From contig JAFCZZ010000007.1 in assembly GCA_019314085.1 (NCBI GenBank), forward strand, positions 1 to 56,249: a stretch of 56,249 nt of DNA. Direction: 5' to 3'. This document shows positions 23,150-31,050 of the stretch, in pieces. The translations under genes and the position numbers were made by a program. This DNA comes from Deltaproteobacteria bacterium. Its GTDB lineage: Bacteria > Desulfobacterota > Syntrophia > Syntrophales > UBA2210. Below the pieces are notes generated by a model. The model was not told the DNA's origin, ran no database searches, and saw nothing but the letters and a program-made list of their open reading frames with translations. Every line of letters starts with the position of its first letter. Positions within the stretch are counted from its first letter, which is position 1.

Positions 23150-24967
23150 TCAGTGAGAGGTTCCGAACACGCCGTTCGAACCCGCGAAAGTGCCCGCTCG
23201 AGATCCACCGGGCATGTCCGGAATGGCTTCCGGGTTGCCCGTGGGATACACAGTGGACTGCAATGGGACCCGCTCGTCGCCATAAGCGCCGATGCCGGCC
23301 GCTGCCTCAGACACGTTCAGGGCTTGCTCGGCACTGTCCAGATCTGGGCTGATGCCCTCTTGGATCTGCTCAGGGGCCGAGTACTGCGGTACGACTTCCT
23401 CGTACTCGCCGATGCCCTGGCCGCCAGCGACGAGATACTCGCCGGTGCCCGCAGCCGCTTGAGTCAACTGGGGGGCCTGGCCCATGCCAGCTGCAGCTTG
23501 CTCGTACTGGCCCATGCCAGCTGCGGCCTGCTCGTACTGACCCATGCCGCTCGGAAGCGAGTAGTACTCGCCTACCGCTGGGAACTTCTGATGCCGCTGA
23601 AATTCGTAGTACGAACCGAATGCCTTGCCTTCGGTCTCGGTGTAGTTGCCGAGATACTCGACCAGCTGAGGCTGGTCGAAGGCATTGAGGCCGTCGATGA
23701 GCAGGGTGTGCAGGAACCCGGCGCCCATACCAGCGCCGACCATCTTGGCATCGCCAGGAATGAACTTGGCAGCGCCAAGGGTGCCGAGCAGCGCCACGGC
23801 GAGACCCGCAACCGAGCCCTTGAACTGCTGGACGCCCGGGATGCTGTCGATGAGCCCCGTTCCGGTCAGCAGCTTGGTCGCCACCTTTTGTACCACGAAA
23901 CCTGCGCCGACCGACAGGCCGACCTTGAGCACCTTGGCGAAATCGCTCTTGAACGATTTGACCTGGTTGCGGAAGAACCGGCGACGGGGATTCCGGCGCG
24001 CGGTCCGCTTGGCAGTGCGTCGCTTGGCGGGACGCCGCTTGGCGGTCGTGCGGCGTTTGGTCGCCCGGCGTTTGGTGGGTCGACGCTTGGCGGCCGTGCG
24101 CTTCACAGTGCGGCGCTTGGTGGTCTTCTTGCGACGTCGGGTGACCTTCTTGCGCCGCGAGGCCTGGGCCTTCTTGAGGTTCCGCTTGCGCGCTCGAGTC
24201 TGAGCTGCGGTGGGGCGCTTCTTCGTGGAGCGCTTCTTTTTCTTGGTGGCCTTCTTGCGACGAGACGCGTTGGACTTCATTTCCTTCTCCCACTCTTCAT
24301 ACGTGAACGTTGCAGACGGGCGCCGGCGACGCGGGTTGGGGGTGAAGATCCCCCGACCTTTGAGAATGCGCGAACCGGTCTTCTCGGCAGCGCGCTCACG
24401 GCGCGCGTCGAGTCGCTCTTTGCGAGCGACGTAAACTCTGGCTCCCTTGCGGGTGGAGCTCTTCGCGATCATGTCCTTGAAGGACGCGTAGCCGAGCACC
24501 CCCCACTCCGGGATGTGGCGAGCGTTGCCACCCTTGGTGCGATACATGAACGTGGGGCGGCTCTTGGGACCGATGCGAGCCTGCACAGCCTTGAACTTGC
24601 CCTTGCCGAAGGTCCGGGCCTTGCGGCGCGGCTTGACGGCCTGCTTGGTCCGCTTCGCGTAGCCCTTCCAAAAGCCTTCGCGCTGCTTCTTGGACAGCTT
24701 CTTGATCTTGGGACGCCGCATGTACTCGGCCCGACTCATCTTGTTCCGGATCATCCGCTTGCCTTTCGTCGATGCCTTGCCACCTGAGGCCTTGCGACCC
24801 TTGGCTGCCGGCGCAACTTGCTCCCGGGCCCTCTGGTATCGCCGCGCGTAACGAGAGCCTCGATTCACCGATGCAATCGCCGTCACCCCAAGAGGGTTGG
24901 GCGTGCTCGAGCGATAGGCTCGCGCCGCTTTGCGCGTGATCTTTGTGGCGATTGCCCTTCGTGACAT
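23150..24967 (-). CDS. Lys/Arg-rich DNA-condensing membrane protein, 605 aa
   Basis: 605 residues from ATG 24967; a GTG at 24994 is an alternative. The first about 330 residues are extremely basic. Residues about 235-330 consist of KKR, KRR and AKRRPTKRRATKRRT-type repeats like eukaryotic H1 tails and bacterial H1-like proteins. Two Gly/Ala/Val-rich hydrophobic regions follow (about 348-370 and 384-428), long enough for membrane insertion. The acidic, Tyr/Gln-rich C-terminal region carries tandem GMGQYEQAAA units. The plan suggests a protein that ties packaged DNA to an internal membrane. First gene of the virion block after the promoter at 25051-25078. Confidence 0.7.
   Translation of the reverse strand: MSRRAIATKITRKAARAYRSSTPNPLGVTAIASVNRGSRYARRYQRAREQVAPAAKGRKASGGKASTKGKRMIRNKMSRAEYMRRPKIKKLSKKQREGFWKGYAKRTKQAVKPRRKARTFGKGKFKAVQARIGPKSRPTFMYRTKGGNARHIPEWGVLGYASFKDMIAKSSTRKGARVYVARKERLDARRERAAEKTGSRILKGRGIFTPNPRRRRPSATFTYEEWEKEMKSNASRRKKATKKKKRSTKKRPTAAQTRARKRNLKKAQASRRKKVTRRRKKTTKRRTVKRTAAKRRPTKRRATKRRTTAKRRPAKRRTAKRTARRNPRRRFFRNQVKSFKSDFAKVLKVGLSVGAGFVVQKVATKLLTGTGLIDSIPGVQQFKGSVAGLAVALLGTLGAAKFIPGDAKMVGAGMGAGFLHTLLIDGLNAFDQPQLVEYLGNYTETEGKAFGSYYEFQRHQKFPAVGEYYSLPSGMGQYEQAAAGMGQYEQAAAGMGQAPQLTQAAAGTGEYLVAGGQGIGEYEEVVPQYSAPEQIQEGISPDLDSAEQALNVSEAAAGIGAYGDERVPLQSTVYPTGNPEAIPDMPGGSRAGTFAGSNGVFGTSH
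23481..23540. repeat. 30-bp tandem repeat inside the 605-aa gene
   Basis: Two adjacent 30-bp units (23481-23510 and 23511-23540), differing at three positions, encode GMGQYEQAAA. A partial third unit starts at 23541. In-frame, so copy-number change would alter the tail length without a frameshift. Confidence 0.85.
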
Positions 24968-25050
24968 GGGAGACGCAGCTGTGCTCTTTCGCACAGTACG
25001 TCGAGCCCGCTCTAACGAAGGGTTACACTCGACAGTTAGCTACGTCGTCG

Positions 25051-25078
25051 AGCATACCGAGACGGTTGCAGAGGTCAA
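25051..25078 (-). promoter_or_regulatory. Candidate sigma70-type promoter of the virion block
   Basis: Read on the minus strand: TTGACC (25078-25073), 16-nt spacer, TATGCT (25056-25051). The -35 matches consensus at five of six positions, the -10 at four. It lies about 85-110 nt upstream of the 605-residue gene in the only gap of more than 100 nt between the early and virion blocks. Confidence 0.5.
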
Positions 25079-25101
25079 GCGCAATCTGCTCGGAGCCCAA
25101 T

Positions 25102-25485
25102 TCAGTGGCTGCGCCACCAGCGACGGAGGCGGCCTGCCCAGAGCTTTAGCGGCCACAACAAACCGTCAGCAGAGATGTCGTAACAGTCGGCGCACAGAGG
25201 CGGAATGCCCATGTCAGCAGCGCTTCCAAGCGCGCCGCACTCGATACACCGAGCAGTCATCCCGGGCGCCGTCAACGCGGCTACGCGGCGGGAAACGAAA
25301 TCGCCGTGCTCAGCCGTTGTGCGAAACTGCACGAACGAGCCGCCGGTGGCAGCGCTTGTTGGTGTGCCGCACAACGTGCAACGGACAACTCGAGCCTCGG
25401 GGAGCTCGGCCGAGCGCGGGTGGGCTCCACGGCAAGCTGCGCAGACCCAGCGGAGATTGCGGTTTACGTCGACCAATTTCGCCAT
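25102..25485 (-). CDS. Multi-CxxC zinc protein, 127 aa
   Basis: 127 residues from ATG 25485, preferred to an upstream GTG because GGTGAGG lies five bases before it. Four CxxC pairs occur: VCAAC, CTLC, CIEC and CADC, enough for two zinc ribbons. The C-terminus is Trp/Arg/Leu-rich and amphipathic (LWPLKLWAGRLRRWW). Could bind nucleic acid and a membrane surface. Function unknown. Confidence 0.6.
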   Translation of the reverse strand: MAKLVDVNRNLRWVCAACRGAHPRSAELPEARVVRCTLCGTPTSAATGGSFVQFRTTAEHGDFVSRRVAALTAPGMTARCIECGALGSAADMGIPPLCADCYDISADGLLWPLKLWAGRLRRWWRSH

Positions 25486-25492
25486 CGTGACC

Positions 25493-25756
25493 TCACCCAA
25501 TGATGCGCAGCGTGCGCATCCGCTCGTCCTCGCGCAACCGGAAGCGGAGGTGGGCCACGAGTGAGTTGTACAGCTCTGACTCTTGCACGCGCAGGGCTCG
25601 GTTGCGGCGACCGATGATGCCGTGGTATGAGGCCTTGCGAAAGCTCTCCGAGCGCAGCCCCTTGCCGTGGCACGGGCAGCGGGGGCCGCACCAGCTGTGC
25701 ACCCAGCCGTTGACGGGACTGGCGTGGGGGCGGGGGCGAGCAGGATCGTGTTCCAT
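25493..25756 (-). CDS. Basic Cys-containing protein, 87 aa
   Basis: 87 residues; ATG overlaps the upstream TGA (ATGA). The cluster WCGPRCPCHGKG could bind a metal. The rest is basic with an Arg/Glu-rich C-terminal helix. No family recognised. Confidence 0.55.
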   Translation of the reverse strand: MEHDPARPRPHASPVNGWVHSWCGPRCPCHGKGLRSESFRKASYHGIIGRRNRALRVQESELYNSLVAHLRFRLREDERMRTLRIIG

Positions 25757-26145
25757 CAGCTTTGTCGCGAGCCTTTTCGCAACCGAACGGGCTGGCGCAG
25801 CCAACCCCGTACCCGCTGGCTCCAGGGCGTCTCGGCGCGCCGCACCGGCAGTGGGGGCTCGAGGTCCAGCACGGGCTTGCGCGCAGCACGCTCCTGCTGG
25901 TTAAGCCACGCCTCTCGCGCCACTAGCTCAGCCTTGGAGCACAGCGCCCGGGGCCGGAAACGCAGCCATACCACCCGGTCGCAAGGAAACACGTAGTTCG
26001 TGTTGACAGCGGCCCGAGCGCGGGCATGGACCCCACGAGGATCGGGGATAAACAAGGAGACCGAGGTGGTGGGGCTAAACTGGCCCCACGGATCGTTGAG
26101 CGTGTTGAGCGTGTGGGGCGATCCGTACAACTGGCCGGCGATCAT
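25756..26145 (-). CDS. Hypothetical protein, 129 aa
   Basis: 129 residues; both ends are joined to neighbours by ATGA overlaps. Beta-type N-terminal half (SVSLFIPDP, NYVFPCDRVVWLRF) and an Arg-rich helical C-terminal half. No motif recognised. Confidence 0.55.
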   Translation of the reverse strand: MIAGQLYGSPHTLNTLNDPWGQFSPTTSVSLFIPDPRGVHARARAAVNTNYVFPCDRVVWLRFRPRALCSKAELVAREAWLNQQERAARKPVLDLEPPLPVRRAETPWSQRVRGWLRQPVRLRKGSRQS

Positions 26146-26390
26146 GGCGACAGATCGCTCTCGCGCAAGGGGTGATAGTCAAGCCCCTCTTGCTGATACC
26201 GCAGGCGGCGAGCCGCGCAGCCAGCAGCCATGCAGTCGTGGCGCAGTGAAGTGGTCTCAGCCGGCAGAGCCGCACGCAGATCGGCAGCAGCAGTCCACAA
26301 GCACGGACGGTCATCTCCAATCACCACTGCAGCGTCGATGACGTCAAGCACGCTCTGCAACTCCTGAACGCTGAGTCTCACCCGTGGCAC
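26142..26390 (-). CDS. Hypothetical protein, 82 aa
   Basis: 82 residues from a GTG. Short N-terminal strand then two helices, with three Cys (PCLW, HDC, AGC). No motif recognised; ATGA coupling to the following gene supports it. Confidence 0.5.
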   Translation of the reverse strand: MPRVRLSVQELQSVLDVIDAAVVIGDDRPCLWTAAADLRAALPAETTSLRHDCMAAGCAARRLRYQQEGLDYHPLRESDLSP

Positions 26391-26391
26391 T

Positions 26392-26682
26392 TTACCGCTC
26401 CCTGTCGCGCATCATCATCCGCAACACTATCGAACCGTTGTGCTCGTCGGGCACCTGTCGAGCTATTGCGAAGCACAGCTTGTCGAGGTTTCCGTGGCAC
26501 TGCTGGGCCGCATACGCGAGCGTGAAAGAGGGGTTAGGCTCCGCGGGGAAGACCCTTGTGGTCCCCGAACCCTTGCCGTCATACCAGACCGTGGCCAGCA
26601 TCGGCAGCCCGGCTTCCTCGCACAGCTCAGCTATCTCCAAAAGCTTGGGCGCGATCTTCTCGTCATACAGCTTCTCACTCAT
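26392..26682 (-). CDS. Phage-type small protein, 96 aa
   Basis: 96 residues. The pattern YDEKIAPKLLEIAELCEEAG then LPMLATVWYDG, and later AAQQCHGNLDKL, resembles a family of unknown function I recall from many phages (iaP-x-L-x-ei-x-x-lC-x-x-x-g-i-P). No enzyme is implied. ATGA-coupled with the upstream coiled-coil gene. Confidence 0.6.
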   Translation of the reverse strand: MSEKLYDEKIAPKLLEIAELCEEAGLPMLATVWYDGKGSGTTRVFPAEPNPSFTLAYAAQQCHGNLDKLCFAIARQVPDEHNGSIVLRMMMRDRER

Positions 26683-27215
26683 CGGCTCGCCTCGCCGGGG
26701 CTTTCGCTGTCTGCCTGCTCGGCCGCGATGCGGTCGCGCTCGGCGAAACCGTCGGTCTGGGGCTCGGCACCCTGTGCCAGCTCCAGCATGGCCTGGGCAA
26801 ACTCCTCGGCCTTGCCCACGGGCGGCGCGTCGGTCTTGTCGAGCCGCTCGAACAGCTCTTGGGCCCCCTCCTCGTCACGCGAGACGAGCACTTCGCAGAC
26901 CGTGCGCAGCTGCCTTCTCGTCGTCATCAGCACACGAGTGAGCATGGCCTGCCCTCCCTGATGCGAGACGGCCTGCTGAAAGAACATCGTCTTCCACTGC
27001 TCGCGCTGCTTGTGAAGATCTTCGATGACGTTGAAGTACTCGCTCGCAGCTCGCTTCGCGTGCTCCAGCTCATGGGACTGCGTTTGAATCTGCTCGTGCA
27101 CCTCGGCAAGATCGGCCGTTAGCTGCTCGAGCAGCGCCCGGTCCCCATCGGTCGGCCCGTCGCCGACTACCACCCGAGCAGCGGCTTTCATCAGACGTCT
27201 CGTCACTTTGAACAT
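26679..27215 (-). CDS. Coiled-coil protein, 178 aa
   Basis: 178 residues. Residues about 24-75 are heptad-rich (LLEQLTADLAEVHEQIQTQS) and lead into REQWKTMFFQQAVSHQGGQA, a segment I associate with phage early proteins. The C-terminus is acidic and probably disordered. Likely an oligomeric binding protein; function unknown. Confidence 0.6.
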   Translation of the reverse strand: MFKVTRRLMKAAARVVVGDGPTDGDRALLEQLTADLAEVHEQIQTQSHELEHAKRAASEYFNVIEDLHKQREQWKTMFFQQAVSHQGGQAMLTRVLMTTRRQLRTVCEVLVSRDEEGAQELFERLDKTDAPPVGKAEEFAQAMLELAQGAEPQTDGFAERDRIAAEQADSESPGEASR

Positions 27216-27278
27216 GTGCTCACCTTACCGCAATCTGTTACCGCCGTGTCAACAATTCCATAAACCACCGGTAGCGTG

Positions 27279-27593
27279 CTAGCGGACCTCTGTCATCAGC
27301 CGCTGCACGTCGGCTTCGGCAGCGTCTCGCTGAGCACTCAGCCGATCAATCAGCGCCATAGCGGCGGCCCAATGGGTCATGCGGTACGCGATTGCCCGTG
27401 CGTTCTTTTCGCCCTGGTTCTCTTCTGGGAAGTCGTCGGCGTAGGTCATCCACGACGTGGCGTCGTTATCGACCCCGCCGCGCACATACCACTTACCGGT
27501 CCACTCTTCACCGTTGGGGCCGCCCTCGTCGATGTCAGCTGCCCACTCGCCACCGTCAAACGGCTCGGGTCCCGGGTCGAAAGGTTTGCTCAT
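27279..27593 (-). CDS. Phage-type protein, 104 aa
   Basis: 104 residues. An acidic Gly-rich N-terminal part includes WYVRGGVDN and TYADDFPEENQGEKNARA, a pattern common in small phage proteins. A C-terminal helix (AMALIDRLSAQRDAAEADVQ) looks like a coiled coil. Function unknown. Sits after a 63-nt gap. Confidence 0.55.
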   Translation of the reverse strand: MSKPFDPGPEPFDGGEWAADIDEGGPNGEEWTGKWYVRGGVDNDATSWMTYADDFPEENQGEKNARAIAYRMTHWAAAMALIDRLSAQRDAAEADVQRLMTEVR

Positions 27594-27898
27594 GATGCCA
27601 TCTTACCTTTCTCCACTGTGAAGATGTGCCACTGCTCCTCGACATCGTCCCACTGGTGGGGCTCGACGAAATTGATCGTGCAAGCGGGGACGGCCCCCCG
27701 TTTGTTGGGGATCTTGAGCCACACCGAAGCGCTAAAAGGCTGCTTGGGGTCGAAGCACACCTTGTCGAGGTCGACGCTCTGCGGGGCGCCCTGGACAAGG
27801 TGGCCCACCGGTTTGTTTGGCAGGAATCGCTCGAATAACCGGACGAAGGGCGCCAACAGAACAGCGAAGAGGGAGGCCAGCAGATGACGACGTTTCAC
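27590..27898 (-). CDS. Membrane-anchored or exported protein, 102 aa
   Basis: 102 residues. MKRRHLLASLFAVLLAPFVR is a typical uncleaved signal-anchor (basic n-region, hydrophobic core), with a twin-arginine but no Tat consensus. The remainder is a small beta-rich domain with two Cys. It might act at the host envelope. ATGA overlap with the following gene. Confidence 0.55.
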   Translation of the reverse strand: MKRRHLLASLFAVLLAPFVRLFERFLPNKPVGHLVQGAPQSVDLDKVCFDPKQPFSASVWLKIPNKRGAVPACTINFVEPHQWDDVEEQWHIFTVEKGKMAS

Positions 27899-27945
27899 AG
27901 GATCCTTTCAACACAAACACCTGTTGCTCGAGTTTAGCAGCAGCC

Positions 27946-28203
27946 TCAGCCGAACAGCTCCCAGTCGTCGGCAAGCAGATCGGTCTGCGAGCACAACCAC
28001 GGCACGAGATCGTCCTGGGCCGTCTTCATGTACACGTACGGCAGGCTCATGTCGGTGGCGTCATTAGGCGCGCAAAGACGCAGCCACATGCGCTTGCCAT
28101 TCCAGCCGCTGCGAGTCACTCGCTTGCCATCGCGCAGCTGCTTCACGGCCCATCCAATGTCACCACAAACAACCTTGCGCGTCTCACCCTTGCCGCTCGT
28201 CAT
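27946..28203 (-). CDS. DUF2829 / Tad2-like anti-Thoeris protein
   Basis: 85 residues, full family length. GWAVKQLRDGKRVTRSGW followed by NGKRMWLRL, then YVYMKTAQDD and VPWLCSQTDLLADDWE, match the DUF2829 signature closely. Proteins of this family named Tad2 bind and sequester the cyclic ADP-ribose signals made by Thoeris ThsB, blocking abortive infection. The conserved Trp and the MKT segment at the ligand pocket are present. It sits alone between small early genes. Not every DUF2829 protein has been shown to block Thoeris. Confidence 0.88.
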   Translation of the reverse strand: MTSGKGETRKVVCGDIGWAVKQLRDGKRVTRSGWNGKRMWLRLCAPNDATDMSLPYVYMKTAQDDLVPWLCSQTDLLADDWELFG

Positions 28204-28242
28204 AGCATTTTCTCCTCAGCCAAAACCGGTTACACCGTTAGC

Positions 28243-28782
28243 CTAAACGACCATCTCGACAGTGTCACGAGGCACACGGCGACGCTTGCCCAAAAACACG
28301 ATGATAAGCCAGCTGACCGGATGGGAGATGCCCTCGTTTTTCTGGCGCTGAAACTCTAGATCTAGGGCGTGGCGCTCAGCTTTGCTCGCCTCCATCCAGT
28401 CCAGCTCGGCGCCGGTCTTTAGAAGTCCGTCGCAAAACTGCGCGTCATTCAAAGCCACCACCTTGCCCCGCCGGACAACTTTGGGCGCCGCACAAGCGGG
28501 AGGACGAACCGACCCGGCCTTGTTGGGGAGAGCCGTGGCCCGGATCCTCAGCGGCCACAGATCTAGACCGTGCAGCACCTTGCGCCGCTTGCCCAAGAGC
28601 TTGTTGAGATGGCCGTAGAACACGCCGATCTTGTTCGCCCCCTTGTCCGCCAAAAACGCCCAGCGCCGGTAGTTGGCGTAGAGCTGTGCGCCCCCGGTCC
28701 ACTCGCTATGATGGGCGGCGGAACAACACCCCGTCTTGAAAAAGTCGGTAGGAGAAGCCCAGGCTTGACGGTACTCGCCCAT
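28243..28782 (-). CDS. Possible D5/P4-type winged-helix protein, 179 aa
   Basis: 179 residues from ATG 28782. The stretch FFKTGCCSAAHHSEWTGG then LYANYRRWAFLADKGANKIG followed by FYGHLNKLLGKRRK resembles the winged-helix region after D5-type primase-helicases (LY-x-x-Y-x-x-W ... G ... F). No ATPase domain is attached. A DNA-binding role near the primase is plausible. Weak assignment; alternatives are any small DNA-binding fold. Confidence 0.45.
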   Translation of the reverse strand: MGEYRQAWASPTDFFKTGCCSAAHHSEWTGGAQLYANYRRWAFLADKGANKIGVFYGHLNKLLGKRRKVLHGLDLWPLRIRATALPNKAGSVRPPACAAPKVVRRGKVVALNDAQFCDGLLKTGAELDWMEASKAERHALDLEFQRQKNEGISHPVSWLIIVFLGKRRRVPRDTVEMVV

Positions 28783-28783
28783 G

Positions 28784-29260
28784 TCAGTCCTCGCAGTCAA
28801 ACATGCCGTCGAAAGAGCAGCGGATGATAGGGTTGAGTGAGCCGACTCTGCCGGGCTGCACGACCGGCGCAACCCCGGTCAGCGGCGGGCGGGGCTTTTG
28901 TTCGGGCTGCAGCTTGCCATCGACACAGCGGCAACCGGGGATGTCGCAGCAGTTGTATTCCATGTCGTGAAATACCATGTTGTGACCGCACTCGTCGCAC
29001 GTATGGTTTGCCTCCAAAAACGCCAGCTCCTCATCGGTGATGCTGGACGCGGCGGCAGGGGTGGCGCAAGACAAGAGAGGAGGCGCGTGGGCGCGAAACC
29101 ACTGAAACGTCTCAACGCTCATGGCGGCGATCAAAACACCGTCACGACAGATGCGGACGACGCCATCGTTGTTGAGCTCAGCGGTCAGCTCGCCTTCCAG
29201 ATCCGAGTCCGGCACACACATCTCGAACACAGTTGGCTCATCAGGCGGCGGACTTGTCAT
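28784..29260 (-). CDS. Cys-rich zinc-binding protein, 158 aa
   Basis: 158 residues. CDECGHNMVFHDMEYNCC then PGCRC forms a dense Cys/His cluster (about 87-112). The N-terminal 60 residues look like a small beta domain, and the C-terminus is Pro-rich. Function unknown. Confidence 0.58.
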   Translation of the reverse strand: MTSPPPDEPTVFEMCVPDSDLEGELTAELNNDGVVRICRDGVLIAAMSVETFQWFRAHAPPLLSCATPAAASSITDEELAFLEANHTCDECGHNMVFHDMEYNCCDIPGCRCVDGKLQPEQKPRPPLTGVAPVVQPGRVGSLNPIIRCSFDGMFDCED

Positions 29261-29816
29261 GGGTGATCCTATCGAGCAGGACGACGGTGGCGCGGCGAGC
29301 CACAGTGGCGCTCACTCTTGCCGGAAGATCGTAGCCGAGCGCTTCGAGGTGGGCGAGCACGAACGCCACGCTGATGCGGCGGGGCGGGGTCTCGCTCAAA
29401 TCTAACCGCTCGACCGAGTGCTCGCTGCGCAAGAGGCTGCCGGCAAGGACAACTGGATCGGGGCCGTCGTGGGCCGTTAACCGGTAGGCCCGAGCTATCT
29501 CTCCAGCCAGGCTCGCCCCTAGCGTATCGGCGCGGCGGGTGGGGGCGCCAGACTCGTCCGAAGGCTCGCTCGGGTAGGCGTTCTCGTCGTCGCAGTCCTC
29601 CGCATTGGCGGGGTAGCCGCTCAGATCGTCTTCGCGTAAAAACGATTCAATGAAGCGGTCTTTTTTGCGATCCGCTAGACGGTTGACGATGCGACGGCCC
29701 CGTCCAATTACGCTGCGATCGGCGGCGGACTGCCAGGCGCGAGAGACCCGCTCGGCAGCGGCCCTGTCCGCATCGGTCGACGGTTTGCACTCGCTGAATC
29801 GTCTCACTTCAAACAT
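29241..29816 (-). CDS. Hypothetical protein, 191 aa
   Basis: 191 residues, ATGA-coupled to the primase gene and overlapping the next gene by 20 nt. Helical and rich in Asp/Arg/Ala, with an acidic loop (EDCDDENAYPSEPSDE). The linkage to primase suggests replication involvement. No motif recognised. Confidence 0.55.
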   Translation of the reverse strand: MFEVRRFSECKPSTDADRAAAERVSRAWQSAADRSVIGRGRRIVNRLADRKKDRFIESFLREDDLSGYPANAEDCDDENAYPSEPSDESGAPTRRADTLGASLAGEIARAYRLTAHDGPDPVVLAGSLLRSEHSVERLDLSETPPRRISVAFVLAHLEALGYDLPARVSATVARRATVVLLDRITHDKSAA

Positions 29817-30865
29817 CAGGCCACCTGCAAGTTGTAGCCGAGCGCTTTGGCTGCGGCACGGTTGACGGAACGGATAAAGTCGGCGGGCTCAAAGCCCGAC
29901 TGGAGCGCCTCGTTAGCGTCCTTGAATTGTCGATCGCCCTGGCCGAGCAGCAGGCGCACGGCCGTGGCTCCGAGCGAGCGGGCCCGAGAGCGCAGAGCAA
30001 CGAAGGCCTGCTGGCCCTCACCGTCCCGGTCGGTCGCCACAAGCCAGACCAAAAAACCGCTACTGAGCGGCTGCAGGTCAACTCGTGCGGCCGATTGGGC
30101 CCCGTCGGGCAAGCTGACGACGTTGCTCAGGCCAGCCTGAATGAAGGTCAGCGCGTCAAGCTCGCCCTCGGTCACGATGGCCACCGTTGGATGGCCGGGC
30201 ACGTTGTTGAGCCTGTCGGCCAAGTAAAGCGGGCCCAGTGCTTTGCCCTCTTGCCCCTTTGCCGGGCGCGGCTCGATCCAGAACGTCTTGCGGTCAAGCG
30301 GGCGGCATTTCACGCGGCAGGGCTGGCCGCCAAATGGCTCGCGATACCCAAACCCCACTACTGCCCGATCTACGTCGACCACGTCATGGTCGCGGAGCAG
30401 CTCCACGCCAATATGGCGTGAAGCGGCGAGAGACTCTACCGCGCCCAAGCGCTGCTGCTGCCACTGTTGCCAGCGCTCCGGTGAGAGCGACAGTACGCCG
30501 CCGACTGGCGCACGTCCCGTGACCGGCACCGGGCGTTTTTTAGGAGGCGGGGGGCGGCGGCGTTGCGGGGCGCCGCCCTCTTGGGCACCTGGCACGCTGT
30601 AGCCTCGCTCGCGCAACTGGTGCCAAGCGGTTTTGCGATCGAGCCCCTCGAGCTGGGCGTACATCGCCAGCGCGTCTCCCACGTTGTCCGGGCCGTCGCA
30701 GCTGAAGCACTTGTAGAGCAAGTCGCCACCATCGGACTTGAAAATCGTCAGCGATTTGTCCTTACGCTTGTGGTCGCGAAAAATGCAGAAACCGCGGCGC
30801 CCCACCTCCGGCAACCGCTTGCCAAACATAGATGCCACAGCCCACAGAGTCAGCTCGCGACTCAT
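29816..30865 (-). CDS. DnaG-type DNA primase
   Basis: 349 residues from ATG 30865. It makes RNA primers for DNA replication. An N-terminal zinc site of CHC2 type is visible: C27, H32, then C53 and C56 in YKCFSCDG. A Pro/Arg-rich linker (about 98-118) separates the Toprim domain, with the metal-binding EGE at 233-235 and TDRDGEG at 278-284. It is shorter than host DnaG and lacks a helicase-interaction domain of usual size. It works with the DnaB-type helicase encoded upstream at 32371-33753. Confidence 0.88.
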   Translation of the reverse strand: MSRELTLWAVASMFGKRLPEVGRRGFCIFRDHKRKDKSLTIFKSDGGDLLYKCFSCDGPDNVGDALAMYAQLEGLDRKTAWHQLRERGYSVPGAQEGGAPQRRRPPPPKKRPVPVTGRAPVGGVLSLSPERWQQWQQQRLGAVESLAASRHIGVELLRDHDVVDVDRAVVGFGYREPFGGQPCRVKCRPLDRKTFWIEPRPAKGQEGKALGPLYLADRLNNVPGHPTVAIVTEGELDALTFIQAGLSNVVSLPDGAQSAARVDLQPLSSGFLVWLVATDRDGEGQQAFVALRSRARSLGATAVRLLLGQGDRQFKDANEALQSGFEPADFIRSVNRAAAKALGYNLQVA

Positions 30866-31050
30866 TGCGGCGCCACCGGTACTGACCCAACGACGACCAT
30901 GAAAAGGACCGTCACCAACACGACAGCAGCAACACCAAGCATCCACATGGGAGTGGGGCCGTGCGCTGTGTACCTAAGCAGCTGCACCCCCCCCACACCG
31001 ATCACAATAAACGCGATCGTTCCCACTGCGCTGCGCGTCTTGGCCGTCAC
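30862..31050 (-). CDS. Small two-helix membrane protein, 62 aa
   Basis: 62 residues from GTG 31050, overlapping the upstream TGA (GTGA), and ATGA-coupled to the primase. Two hydrophobic segments (VGTIAFIVIGVGGVQLL and MLGVAAVVLVTVLFMVVVG) joined by a short polar loop give a hairpin topology. Could be holin-like by shape, but the position among replication genes argues against a firm call. Confidence 0.55.
   Translation of the reverse strand: MTAKTRSAVGTIAFIVIGVGGVQLLRYTAHGPTPMWMLGVAAVVLVTVLFMVVVGSVPVAPQ

Noticed and set aside
23021..24787. 588-codon plus-strand open frame opposite the Lys/Arg-rich gene
   Set aside because: It is the antisense of repetitive AAG/CGC codons, lacks a ribosome binding site, and its low-complexity Leu/Ala/Gly content mirrors the real gene.
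28243..28782. Full D5-type primase-helicase
   Set aside because: Only a winged-helix-like tail is present. There is no P-loop or AAA core, so it is listed as a weak similarity.
30862..31050. Holin call for the 62-aa two-helix protein
   Set aside because: Size and topology fit, but it is embedded in replication genes and no endolysin is adjacent; topology alone is not enough.
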